Part shown: piece after piece, positions 32,163-40,378 of the stretch
Layout of the letters: every line of letters starts with the position of its first letter
Position numbering within the stretch: position 1 is the first letter of the stretch
Position numbers and translations under genes: made by a program
The notes under the pieces: model-generated
Database searches by the model: none
Told to the model about the DNA's origin: nothing
The model's input: the letters and a program-made list of their open reading frames with translations, nothing else
Assembly (NCBI RefSeq): GCF_022968135.1
Contig: NZ_JALJRA010000028.1
Coordinates: 1 to 47,007, forward strand
Length of the DNA stretch: 47,007 nucleotides
Reading direction: 5' to 3'
From: Pseudorhizobium tarimense
GTDB taxonomy: Bacteria > Pseudomonadota > Alphaproteobacteria > Rhizobiales > Rhizobiaceae

Positions 32163-32984
32163 TCAGCTCCTCGCCGTGTAGCGCAGGGCCCGTGCCTGCA
32201 GCAGATTGGTGACGGCCAGCATGACAAAGGCAGTGATAAGCAGGACGGAGGCAATGGCCGCCGCCGCCTGGTAATCGTATTCCTCAAGGCGAATGAAGAC
32301 GAGAAGCGCCGTAATCTCCGTCGACATCGGCTGGTTGCCGGCGATGAAGATGATCGCTCCGAACTCACCGAGCGAACGGGCGAAGGAGAGGGACAGGCCA
32401 GCGAGCAGTGCCGGCGTCAGCAACGGGAAGATCACCTTTCGGAAGATCGTCCAGTCGGAGCCGCCAAGCGATTGTGCCGCTTCTTCAAGTGCCGGATCGA
32501 GATCCTCTAGCACCGGCTGCACGGTGCGCACGATGAACGGCAGGCTGGTGAAGCACATTGCCACCATAATACCGAGCGGCGTGTAGGCGACCTTGATGCC
32601 GAACTCGGAAAGCACGGAGCCGAACCAGCCGTTGTTGGCAAAGAGCGCCGTAAGCGAAATGCCGGCGACAGCCGTCGGCAGCGCAAAGGGGAGATCTACC
32701 ATGGCGTCGATCAAACGCCAGCCGGGGAAGCGATAGCGCGTCAGCACCCATGCAAGCGCCAGACCGAAAACGAGATTGAATGCGGTCGCCCCAAGCGCCG
32801 ACAGCACCGTCACCCGGTAGCTTGCGACAGCGCGCGACGAGGAGATGATCGACCAGTAGTCGACCGGCCCAAGGCTTGCCGCCTTGATGATCAAGGCCGC
32901 CAGCGGCAGCACAACGATCAGGCCGACATAGAAGAGCGTGACACCGAGCGATAGCGATAGCCCGGGCAGAACATTGCGTCTCAA
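32163..32984 (-). CDS. cysT: Sulfate ABC transporter permease CysT (CysU)
   Basis: 273 residues. The start is TTG 32984 (MRRNVLPGLSLSLGVTLFYV) with GGGGAA 7 nt upstream; no suitable ATG precedes the first helix. Family features include WSIISSSRAVASYRVTVLSA, LPFALPTAVAGISLTALFA and the loop EEAAQSLGGSDWTIFRKVIF. The gene follows the sulfate-binding-protein gene after a 74-nt space containing a hairpin. It is the partner of CysW in the membrane. Confidence 0.94.
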   Translation of the reverse strand: MRRNVLPGLSLSLGVTLFYVGLIVVLPLAALIIKAASLGPVDYWSIISSSRAVASYRVTVLSALGATAFNLVFGLALAWVLTRYRFPGWRLIDAMVDLPFALPTAVAGISLTALFANNGWFGSVLSEFGIKVAYTPLGIMVAMCFTSLPFIVRTVQPVLEDLDPALEEAAQSLGGSDWTIFRKVIFPLLTPALLAGLSLSFARSLGEFGAIIFIAGNQPMSTEITALLVFIRLEEYDYQAAAAIASVLLITAFVMLAVTNLLQARALRYTARS

Positions 32985-33008
32985 GCGCGTTCCCCTGTCC
33001 TTTCACAC

Positions 33009-33035
33009 AAAACCCGACGGCAAGGTGCCGTCGGG
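33009..33035 (-). terminator. Stem-loop between the sulfate-binding-protein gene and cysT
   Basis: CCCGACGGCA (33013-33022) and TGCCGTCGGG (33026-33035) are perfect 10-bp arms around a 3-nt loop. On the minus strand the hairpin is followed by TTTT. It sits 24 nt after the binding-protein stop within the operon, so partial termination or mRNA end protection is expected. Confidence 0.75.
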
Positions 33036-33058
33036 ATCGCAGTGCTGATGATAAGGGC

Positions 33059-34045
33059 TTAACGGCTGCCGTAAAGCTTGTCGAGCGTCGCGCCGGAAGC
33101 GAAATGCTCTTCCTGGATCTTGTCCCAGCCGCCAAAGACGTCATCCACGTTCACCAGGCGGATTTCCGGGAACTGGTCCTTGAACTCTGCCGCAACCGTT
33201 TCATTGTGCACGCGGTGGCCGAACTCGGCGGCAATCCGCTGACCTTCTTCCGTGTAGAGGAAATCGAGATATGACTTGGCGAGATCGCGCGAGCCGCGCT
33301 TATCCACCACCTTGTCGACGATCGCGACGGGAAATTCTGCCAGCAGGCTGACCGAAGGCACGACGGTATCGAACTTATCTTCGCCATACTGCTTGGCGAT
33401 CGCACGGGTCTCGGCCTCGAAAGTGACAATGACGTCACCGAGCTCGCGCTCGACGAACGTGGTGGTGGCCGCACGGCCACCGGTGTCGAAGACCGGAACG
33501 TTGTCGAAGATCTTTCCGACGAACTCCTCGACCTTCTCTTCATCACCATTGAACGCTTCCATGGCATAGGCGGTTGCCGCCAGATAGGTGTAGCGGGCGT
33601 TACCGGAGGTCTTTGGATTCGGGAAGATCACCTGCACATCGTCACGTGCGAAGTCGCTCCAGTCCTTGATGTTCTTCGGATTGCCTTCGCGTACGAGGAA
33701 GGACGGGAAGGAGTAGAAAGGCGAGGCGTTGTTCGGAAAATCCTGCTGCCAGTCGTCCGACACGAAGCCCTGCTTCACCAGGAAGTCGATATCCGTCACC
33801 TGGTTGAAGGTCACGACGTCCGCTTCCAAACCCTCGACGATCGCGCGGGCCTGCTTGGAGGTACCGGCGTGCGACTGGTCGATGGTGACGCCCGGATGCG
33901 CCTTGACGAAGGCCTCGTTCTCGGCGGCAAAGATTTCGCGCGCGATGTCGTAGGATGCGTTCAGCAGCGTGTTCGGCGACTGCGCGAAAGCAGGTGCGGC
34001 GAAAAGGGCGGCAACGGCAGTGCCGAGGATCAGGAGGCGGTTCAT
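33059..34045 (-). CDS. sbp: Sulfate ABC transporter periplasmic binding protein
   Basis: 328 residues from ATG 34045, with GGAGA upstream. The signal peptide is MNRLLILGTAVAALFAAPAFA-Q. The mature protein has the sulfate-binding-protein features LLNASYDIAREIF, DQSHAGTSKQARAIVEGLEA, DVVTFNQVTDID, FPNPKTSGNARYTYLAATAY and VVPSVSLLAEFPVAIVDKVV. It binds sulfate (possibly thiosulfate) for CysTWA. It is the first gene of the sulfate operon; the 175 nt before it should hold the promoter, but I could not identify a specific operator or riboswitch there. Confidence 0.94.
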   Translation of the reverse strand: MNRLLILGTAVAALFAAPAFAQSPNTLLNASYDIAREIFAAENEAFVKAHPGVTIDQSHAGTSKQARAIVEGLEADVVTFNQVTDIDFLVKQGFVSDDWQQDFPNNASPFYSFPSFLVREGNPKNIKDWSDFARDDVQVIFPNPKTSGNARYTYLAATAYAMEAFNGDEEKVEEFVGKIFDNVPVFDTGGRAATTTFVERELGDVIVTFEAETRAIAKQYGEDKFDTVVPSVSLLAEFPVAIVDKVVDKRGSRDLAKSYLDFLYTEEGQRIAAEFGHRVHNETVAAEFKDQFPEIRLVNVDDVFGGWDKIQEEHFASGATLDKLYGSR

Positions 34046-34220
34046 TTAGGTGTCTCCGGTATTCGTTGATGCCGAGAACCTACCGGCGAAGCGTGACAGG
34101 AGCGAGGAAGCGCGAACCCTCAGCAGGCCCGGCCTTAGAAATTCTGTTCTTTTCGAGACACGTTCGGCGATGGATCAACCGGTGCCGGCTACCGGAGGTC
34201 CTGGTTCGGAAAAAGCGATG

Positions 34221-35300
34221 CTAAAGCCGGTGCTCGGGGAAGAGCGTCCCGTGCCTACCCTCAACATAGGGAGCGATGTCGTCAGGCGTTACCTCCGAGA
34301 GCGTCGGCGGCGACCACTTCGGGTTTCGGTCCTTGTCGATGATTGCAGCCCGCACACCCTCGTAGAAGTCGTGGTGGCAAAGGATTTCAGTTCCGGCACC
34401 GAATTCCCGCTCGAGGCACTCCACGAGACCCGAACTGTTTCGGCCGTCACGCAAGAGACGCAGGGTCAGCTTCAGGCTGGTGGGCGAGCGCTTGAGGATC
34501 GCTTCTCGACTGCGTCGCGCGAAATCACCGTCTTCCCCCTCCAGGTCGGATATGATCTGCTCGACGCTGTCATGGCCGAAGCAGCGGTCGATCAGGGTGC
34601 GATGTTTCTGAAGTTCGCTCTCGCCGGGCGCGGTCGCAAACCAGCTCAGCACGGCTTCAACCGCCTCGTCATCCGCCTCCGGCGCCAGTCCACTCAACGC
34701 CTTAACCAGCTCGGACAACTGCTCGGCGGGTACGAAGTCATCGGCAAGTCCGGCGAAGATAGCGTCGGACGGGCTCACCTCAAGTCCGGTCAACCCCATC
34801 CAGGTGCCGGTCTCTCCGGGCGCCTTTGGCAGCAACCAGCTTGTGCCGACATCCGGAAAGTACCCGATGCCCGTTTCCGGCATGGCAAGCCGCGTCCGCT
34901 CCGTAACGACCCGATGCCGACCGTGGGACGAGAGGCCGACGCCGCCGCCCATGGTGATGCCGTCCATCAAGGCGATGTAGGGCTTGGGATAATGTGCAAT
35001 CAGGTAGTTCAGCGGAAACTCCTCTCGCCAGAACCGTGTGGTCTCCGCGTCGCCGGCACGCCCCATCTCGTACAGCACCCGGATGTCACCGCCCGCGCAG
35101 AGCCCCCGTTCCCCCTCGCCCGTCAGGACGACGACCGATACGTCCGCGTCGTCGGCGAAAGCCTCTAGCGCCGCACACATGGTCCTCACCATGGCGAGGT
35201 TGAGGCTGTTGAGCGCCTTCGGCCGGTTGAGCCGGATGACGGCGGCGGAACCAATGCGCTCCAGGATGACTTCGTCGCTGGTAGCCGCTGATCCCTGCAT
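34221..35300 (-). CDS. 3-hydroxyisobutyryl-CoA hydrolase (crotonase superfamily)
   Basis: 359 residues from ATG 35300, with GGGAG at good spacing; GTG 35318 is less likely. The crotonase core is visible: LNRPKALNSLNLAMV, GLCAGGDIRVLYEM (oxyanion hole), MDGITMGGGVGLSSHGRH and MPETGIGYFPDVGTSW with the catalytic Glu. The extra C-terminal third (SPTSLKLTLRLLRDG and EREFGAGTEILCHHDFYEGV) distinguishes hydroxyisobutyryl-CoA hydrolases from enoyl-CoA hydratases. The enzyme releases 3-hydroxyisobutyrate in valine catabolism. It follows a GMC oxidoreductase gene by 14 nt at the end of a Liv-type transporter run. Confidence 0.9.
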   Translation of the reverse strand: MQGSAATSDEVILERIGSAAVIRLNRPKALNSLNLAMVRTMCAALEAFADDADVSVVVLTGEGERGLCAGGDIRVLYEMGRAGDAETTRFWREEFPLNYLIAHYPKPYIALMDGITMGGGVGLSSHGRHRVVTERTRLAMPETGIGYFPDVGTSWLLPKAPGETGTWMGLTGLEVSPSDAIFAGLADDFVPAEQLSELVKALSGLAPEADDEAVEAVLSWFATAPGESELQKHRTLIDRCFGHDSVEQIISDLEGEDGDFARRSREAILKRSPTSLKLTLRLLRDGRNSSGLVECLEREFGAGTEILCHHDFYEGVRAAIIDKDRNPKWSPPTLSEVTPDDIAPYVEGRHGTLFPEHRL

Positions 35301-35314
35301 GCTTCGTCTCCCTG

Positions 35315-36910
35315 TCACCGGTTGTCGGCCAGGATCATCTCGGCCGCCTTTTCGGCGATCATGATCGTGGGCGAATTCGTATTGCCGGAAACGATATTGG
35401 GCATGATGGAGGCGTCCGCCACCCTCAAACGGCCAAGGGCACGAAGCCTCAGCCTCGGATCGACGACACTGTCGGGGTCGGCGCCCATGCGTGCGGTGCC
35501 GACCGGGTGAAAGATCGTGGTGCCGATGTTGCCTGCAGCCAGCAACAGATCCTCTTCACTCTGGTACTCCGGCCCCGGCTTGTACTCTTCCGGGTGATAC
35601 CGCGCGAATGACGGCTCGGCGATGATTTTCCGGGTGAGCCGGATTGCCTTCACCGCAACGTCCCGGTCCGCCTGCACCGACAGGTAATTGGGCTTGATGG
35701 CAGGGGCGGCCGCGAAGTCGCTGGTCTTGACGTGCACCGACCCGCGGCTTTCGGGACGTAGATTGCAGACGCTCGCGGTCATTGCCGGGAAGCCGTGGAG
35801 CGGATCGCCAAACTTATCGAGCGAAACCGGCTGCACATGATATTGCAGGTCCGGTGTCTCCTTCTCAGGGCCCGAGCGGGTGAAGATACCGAGCTGGCTC
35901 GGCGCCATCGACATCGGGCCGGAACGCCGGAAGAGATATTCGAGGCCAATCGCCGCTTTGCCGATCATCCGCGACGCCTTTTCGTTGAGCGTCGGCACGC
36001 CGCTCACCTTGTAAACCATGCGGAGCTGCAGGTGGTCCTGCAGGTTCTCACCTACGCCCGCCACTTCCTTGACGACCTCAATGCCCGCCTGCTGTAGGGC
36101 GTCGCCGCGCCCGATGCCCGAGAGCTCGAGGATCTGCGGTGAGCCGATCGACCCGGCACAGAGAATGGTTTCGCGGGACGCGAGCGCTTGCTTGGCCGTG
36201 CCGTTGTGCTGGAACTCGACGCCGCGCACCTCCCCTTCCTCCACGATCAGCCGCCGCGCATGCGCCTTGGTCAGAACCCTCAGGTTCCGCCGGCTCTTTG
36301 CCGGGCGCAGGAAGGCCTTCGACGTATTCCAGCGGATGCCAGAGCGCTGGTTGACGTCGAAATAGCCGGAGCCTTCGTTGGCGCCGCGGTTGAAATCCTC
36401 TGTAATCGGGATGCCGGCCTCCTCGGCCGCCTTCTGGAAGGCGTCCAGCACCGCCCAACGGACGCGCGACTTCTCCACCCGCCACTCGCCGCCGCTGCCG
36501 TGCAGTTCGTCGCTTCCCCTGTAGTGGTCCTCCGACTTCTTGAAATACGGCAGCACGTCGTCCCAGCCCCAGCCGTCACAACCCATCTGCCGCCAGAGGT
36601 CGTAGTCGCGCGCCTGGCCGCGCATGTAGATCATGCCGTTAATGGACGAGCATCCACCGAGGAGCTTGCCGCGCGGGTAGGACAGCGAACGACCGTTCAG
36701 CCCCTCTTCCTGTTCCGTGGTGAAGCACCAGTCGGTACGCGGATTGTTGATGCAGTAGAGGTAACCAACCGGGATGTGAACCCAGTGGTAGTTGTCGGTC
36801 CCGCCCGCTTCGAGAAGGAGCACCCGGTTGCGGCTGTCGGCGGAAAGGCGGTTGGCCAGCACGCAGCCGGCGCTGCCTGCTCCCACCACGATGTAGTCAT
36901 ACCGCTCCAT
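35315..36910 (-). CDS. GMC family FAD-dependent oxidoreductase (choline/alcohol dehydrogenase-like)
   Basis: 531 residues from ATG 36910, with GGAG 6 nt upstream. The N-terminal FAD-binding motif is YIVVGAGSAGCVLANRLS, and the GMC signature region is GKLLGGCSSINGMIYMRGQA. The C-terminal HPVGTARMGADPDSVVDPRL carries the active-site His and ends with VSGNTNSPTIMIAEKAAEMI. Such enzymes oxidise alcohol groups and pass electrons to quinones or other acceptors. In this operon, with a Liv-type importer and hydroxyisobutyryl-CoA hydrolase, the substrate may be an alcohol derived from the imported compound; choline is not specifically supported. Confidence 0.92.
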   Translation of the reverse strand: MERYDYIVVGAGSAGCVLANRLSADSRNRVLLLEAGGTDNYHWVHIPVGYLYCINNPRTDWCFTTEQEEGLNGRSLSYPRGKLLGGCSSINGMIYMRGQARDYDLWRQMGCDGWGWDDVLPYFKKSEDHYRGSDELHGSGGEWRVEKSRVRWAVLDAFQKAAEEAGIPITEDFNRGANEGSGYFDVNQRSGIRWNTSKAFLRPAKSRRNLRVLTKAHARRLIVEEGEVRGVEFQHNGTAKQALASRETILCAGSIGSPQILELSGIGRGDALQQAGIEVVKEVAGVGENLQDHLQLRMVYKVSGVPTLNEKASRMIGKAAIGLEYLFRRSGPMSMAPSQLGIFTRSGPEKETPDLQYHVQPVSLDKFGDPLHGFPAMTASVCNLRPESRGSVHVKTSDFAAAPAIKPNYLSVQADRDVAVKAIRLTRKIIAEPSFARYHPEEYKPGPEYQSEEDLLLAAGNIGTTIFHPVGTARMGADPDSVVDPRLRLRALGRLRVADASIMPNIVSGNTNSPTIMIAEKAAEMILADNR

Positions 36911-36993
36911 GCACTTCTCCAAGGCCTGGCAATGACTGAGGGCTCAGCCTCCGCTCAGGCGTCCATCCGACCCGCTCGACGGAAACGCTTTTG

Positions 36994-37995
36994 CTAGTGG
37001 CGATGCTCGAAGCCGAGCCACCGCCCGACGCGGGACGCATAGAACTCACCGATGATGCCGCGCCGGAAGAGCAGCACGCAGACCATGAAGACGACGCCGG
37101 TGATGATCGTGACGGGAAAGTCGGAGGTTGCCAGGTAGTTCTGCAGGGTCACGACGAGCCCGGCGCCGAAGATCGGGCCGATCAAGGTGCCGATACCGCC
37201 GAGCAGCGTCATCAGGATCACCTCGCCCGACATCTGCCATGCGACATCCGTCAGCGTTGCAAACTGGAAGACAAGCGATTTCACGCCGCCCGCAAGGCCC
37301 GCCAGCGCCGCCGACATCACGAATGCACCGAGCTTGTAGTGCGCGACCGAGTAGCCGAGCGAGGTCGCCCGCGCCTCGTTCTCGCGGATCGACTTCAAGA
37401 TCATGCCGAACGGCGAATTGATGAAGCGCCATATGATCACCAGCCCAATGACGAATACGCCAAGCACAAAGTAATACATGTTGGTGGAGACGCTGAGGTC
37501 GATGAACCCGAGCAGGTAGCCGCGCGGCACCTGCTGGATACCATCTTCGCCCTGTGTGAAGCCCGCCTGCAGGCAGAAGAAGAAGAACATCTGCGACAGC
37601 GCCAGCGTAATCATGGCGAAGTAAATGCCCTGGCGGCGGATCGCGACGAAGCCCATCACAAGACCGAGAAGGGCTGCGCCGACGACGCCGAGCAGAACCG
37701 CCAGCTCCGGAGTCCAGCCCCAGACCTTGGCTGCATGCGCTGTAAAATAGGCCGCACCGCCGAAGAAGGTGGCATGGCCGAAGGACAGGAGGCCCGTATA
37801 CCCCAACAGCAGGTTGAAGGCGCAGGCAAACAGCGCGAAGCACAGAAGCTTCATCAGGAAGATCGGGTAGAAGAACAGCGGCGCAACCACCAGCAGGGCG
37901 AGCCCCGCAAGGAGGAAGATGGTCGCGCTGGTGGTAATCTTCACACCGGGCTCTGCCGCCGGTTTGGAGTTCGTGGAATGTGCGACGTGGCTCAT
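36994..37995 (-). CDS. livM: Branched-chain amino acid type ABC transporter permease LivM
   Basis: 333 residues from ATG 37995 (MSHVAHSTNSKPAAEPG), with GGATG upstream. It has multiple hydrophobic segments and the LivM features LLGYTGLLSFGHATFFGGAA, GFVAIRRQGIYFAMITLALS and MTLLGGIGTLIGPIFGAGLV. It is the second permease of the Liv-type transporter and lies 1 nt after the livH stop. The 83-nt gap to the GMC gene downstream shows no terminator, so one transcript is likely. Confidence 0.93.
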   Translation of the reverse strand: MSHVAHSTNSKPAAEPGVKITTSATIFLLAGLALLVVAPLFFYPIFLMKLLCFALFACAFNLLLGYTGLLSFGHATFFGGAAYFTAHAAKVWGWTPELAVLLGVVGAALLGLVMGFVAIRRQGIYFAMITLALSQMFFFFCLQAGFTQGEDGIQQVPRGYLLGFIDLSVSTNMYYFVLGVFVIGLVIIWRFINSPFGMILKSIRENEARATSLGYSVAHYKLGAFVMSAALAGLAGGVKSLVFQFATLTDVAWQMSGEVILMTLLGGIGTLIGPIFGAGLVVTLQNYLATSDFPVTIITGVVFMVCVLLFRRGIIGEFYASRVGRWLGFEHRH

Positions 37996-37996
37996 C

Positions 37997-38884
37997 TCAA
38001 GCATCCCGTCCAAAAAGGCCGGCTGGCCGGATCAAAAGTACGATCGCCATGATCACGAAGATGACGATGTTGGACGCCTCGGGGTAGAAGACCTTCGTCA
38101 GCCCTTCCGTGATGCCCAGCATGTAGCCGGTGATAATCGCCCCCATGATGGAGCCCATGCCGCCGACCACCACCACGGCGAAAACGACGATGATGAGATT
38201 GCTGCCCATCAACGGCGAGACCTGGTAGATCGGAGCGGCCAGCACTCCGGCGAACGCAGCAAGCGCCGCGCCAAAGCCGTAGGTGAAGGTGAGCAGCAGC
38301 GGCACATTCACCCCGAAGGCCTGCACCAGCACTGCGTTTTCCGTGGCTGCCCGCAGATAGGAGCCGAGCTTCGTCTTCTCGATCAGAAGCCACGTTCCGA
38401 TGCAGGCGATCAGCGAGATCACCACGACCCAGCCGCGATAGATCGGCAGGAACATGAAGCCGAGGTTGGTGCCGCCTGCGAGCGCAGAGGGCACCGAGTA
38501 AGGCTGGCCGGCCGCGCCATAGAGATAGCGGAAGGTGCCCTCGATCGTCAGCGCCAGCCCGAAGGTGAAGAGCAGTCCGTAGAGGTGGTCGAGCTTGTAG
38601 AGCCGGCTCAGCATCGTACGTTCGATGATCGCGCCAAGGACGCCGACGATGACCGGCGCGACAATAAGCGCGAGCCAATAGTTGATGCCGAAATACTGCA
38701 GGAGCAGCAGCGCGACGAAGGCGCCGAGCATGTACTGCGCGCCATGCGCAAAATTGATGACGCGCAGCAGCCCGAAGATGACGGCGAGGCCGAGGCTCAG
38801 CAGCGCATAGAACGAGCCGTTGATGAGACCGATCAGCAGTTGGCCAAGAAATGCCTGGATGGGAATACCGAAGATCATCGTCAT
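37997..38884 (-). CDS. livH: Branched-chain amino acid type ABC transporter permease LivH
   Basis: 295 residues beginning MTMIFGIPIQAFLGQLLIGL. LivH hallmarks are NGSFYALLSLGLAVIFGLLR, VINFAHGAQYMLGAFVALL and VVGGMGSIMGAIITGYMLGI. It has about eight membrane helices. It lies 2 nt after the livF stop. LivH and LivM form the channel; the ligand spectrum of this family is broad and includes branched-chain amino acids, amides and aromatic compounds. Confidence 0.94.
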   Translation of the reverse strand: MTMIFGIPIQAFLGQLLIGLINGSFYALLSLGLAVIFGLLRVINFAHGAQYMLGAFVALLLLQYFGINYWLALIVAPVIVGVLGAIIERTMLSRLYKLDHLYGLLFTFGLALTIEGTFRYLYGAAGQPYSVPSALAGGTNLGFMFLPIYRGWVVVISLIACIGTWLLIEKTKLGSYLRAATENAVLVQAFGVNVPLLLTFTYGFGAALAAFAGVLAAPIYQVSPLMGSNLIIVVFAVVVVGGMGSIMGAIITGYMLGITEGLTKVFYPEASNIVIFVIMAIVLLIRPAGLFGRDA

Positions 38885-38886
38885 GT

Positions 38887-39588
38887 TCAGACCCCCAGCA
38901 CGCTGTGCAGCATGTCCATCCGCTCCGGCAATTCCCCGACCGGAAAATCGGCCACCATCTGCCCGTGATCCATCAGGTAGAAGCGGTCGGCGACCCGGCT
39001 TGCAAAACGGAAGTTCTGTTCCACCAGAAGAACGGTCATCCCGCGATCCTTCAATTTCCTCAAGACTTCGCCGATTCGCTGAACGATAACGGGTGCCAAG
39101 CCTTCCGTCGGCTCGTCGAGGATCAGCAGCCGCACGCCAGTGCGCAGGATGCGGGCGATCGCCAGCATCTGCTGTTCGCCGCCCGACAGCTTGGTGCCCG
39201 GGCTATGGCGGCGCTCCTGGAGGTTGGGGAAGAGATCGTAGATCTCGTCGAGCGACATGCCGTTGCCGGCGACCACCGGCGGCAGCATCAGGTTTTCCTC
39301 GACCGTGAGGGTCGCGAAAATCCCCCGCTCCTCCGGCACGAAGCCGATGCCCGCATGTGCGGTGCGGTGCAGCGGCACGTCCATCATGTCCTTGCCGTCG
39401 AAGATGATCTGGCCCTTTCGTTCGCGCAGGATGCCCATGATCGTTCGGAGCGTGGTCGTCTTGCCCACGCCGTTGCGGCCGAGAATGGTGATCATCTCGC
39501 CTTCGCCAACCGTCATGTCGACGCCGTGCAGCACGTGACTTTCGCCATACCAGGCATTGAGCCCGGTGACTTGGAGCAGCGTCTTCAT
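38887..39588 (-). CDS. livF: Branched-chain amino acid type ABC transporter ATP-binding protein LivF
   Basis: 233 residues from ATG 39588 (MKTLLQVTGLNAWYGESHVL). An upstream in-frame extension overlaps livG and is rejected. It has Walker A GRNGVGKTTTLRTIMG, the GFVPEERGIFATLTVEENL segment characteristic of LivF, signature LSGGEQQMLAIARIL, and Walker B LLILDEPTEGLAP. It follows the livG stop by 1 nt and partners LivG as the second ATPase. Confidence 0.94.
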   Translation of the reverse strand: MKTLLQVTGLNAWYGESHVLHGVDMTVGEGEMITILGRNGVGKTTTLRTIMGILRERKGQIIFDGKDMMDVPLHRTAHAGIGFVPEERGIFATLTVEENLMLPPVVAGNGMSLDEIYDLFPNLQERRHSPGTKLSGGEQQMLAIARILRTGVRLLILDEPTEGLAPVIVQRIGEVLRKLKDRGMTVLLVEQNFRFASRVADRFYLMDHGQMVADFPVGELPERMDMLHSVLGV

Positions 39589-39589
39589 C

Positions 39590-40372
39590 TCACGCCTCCT
39601 CCGTGCCCATGTAGGCAGTGCGCACACGCGGATCCTGGCTGACGGTGGCGTAGTCGCCTTCCGCAAGAATCTCGCCGCGCTGCAGCACTGTGACGTGATG
39701 GCAGATGTCGGCCACCACTGAAAGATTATGCTCCACCATCAGGACCGCGCGCTGTTTGGCGACTTCGCGGATGATGCTGGAGACGTTGCCGATGTCCTCC
39801 TGCCCCATCCCGGCCATCGGCTCGTCGAGCAGCAGCACCTTCGGGTCGAGCGCGAGCGTCGTCGCTATCTCGAGCACGCGCTTGCGACCATAGGAGAGAT
39901 CGGCCGCGAGCGCGTTCCGCTCGTTCGAGAGACCAACGGCGGAAAGCAGTTCCTCGGCCCGCTCGTTGAGCCGGTTCAATGACGCCATCGGCAGCCAGAA
40001 CTGCGTTGCGAGATGGTTGGGGCGCTGGAGCGCCACGCGCACATTGTCGAGCACCGTGAGGTGTGGAAAAACGGCGGAAATCTGGAAGGAGCGAACGAGG
40101 CCCATGCGCGCCACCTTGTCGGGTGCAGTGCGAGTGATGTCCGTTCCAAGAAGGTTGATGCTTCCGGCAGAAGGCTGCAGGAACTTGGTCAGCAGGTTGA
40201 AGACCGTGGTCTTGCCCGCCCCGTTTGGTCCGATCAGCGCATGCACCTGTGCGTGGCGCACATCGAGATCGACGTCCTTCACTGCGGCGAAGGCGCCGAA
40301 AATCTTTGTGAGACCGCGGGCGGAAAGGACCACCCGCGGCTCGTTATGGGGCTGGACTGCAGCTTGCGCCAT
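39590..40372 (-). CDS. livG: Branched-chain amino acid type ABC transporter ATP-binding protein LivG
   Basis: 260 residues beginning MAQAAVQPHNEPRVVLSARG. It has Walker A GPNGAGKTTVFNLLT, the LivG-type RSFQISAVFPHLTVLDNVRV segment, signature LSYGRKRVLEIATTLAL and Walker B VLLLDEPMAGMG. It lies 6 nt after the binding-protein stop. The signature starts LSYG instead of LSGG, which is normal for LivG-like proteins. Confidence 0.94.
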   Translation of the reverse strand: MAQAAVQPHNEPRVVLSARGLTKIFGAFAAVKDVDLDVRHAQVHALIGPNGAGKTTVFNLLTKFLQPSAGSINLLGTDITRTAPDKVARMGLVRSFQISAVFPHLTVLDNVRVALQRPNHLATQFWLPMASLNRLNERAEELLSAVGLSNERNALAADLSYGRKRVLEIATTLALDPKVLLLDEPMAGMGQEDIGNVSSIIREVAKQRAVLMVEHNLSVVADICHHVTVLQRGEILAEGDYATVSQDPRVRTAYMGTEEA

Positions 40373-40378
40373 GATGGC

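Noticed and set aside
34046..34220. Sulfur-related riboswitch upstream of the sulfate-binding-protein gene
   Set aside because: I looked for SAM-type conserved cores and stems but could not recognise any; only short chance dyads were seen.
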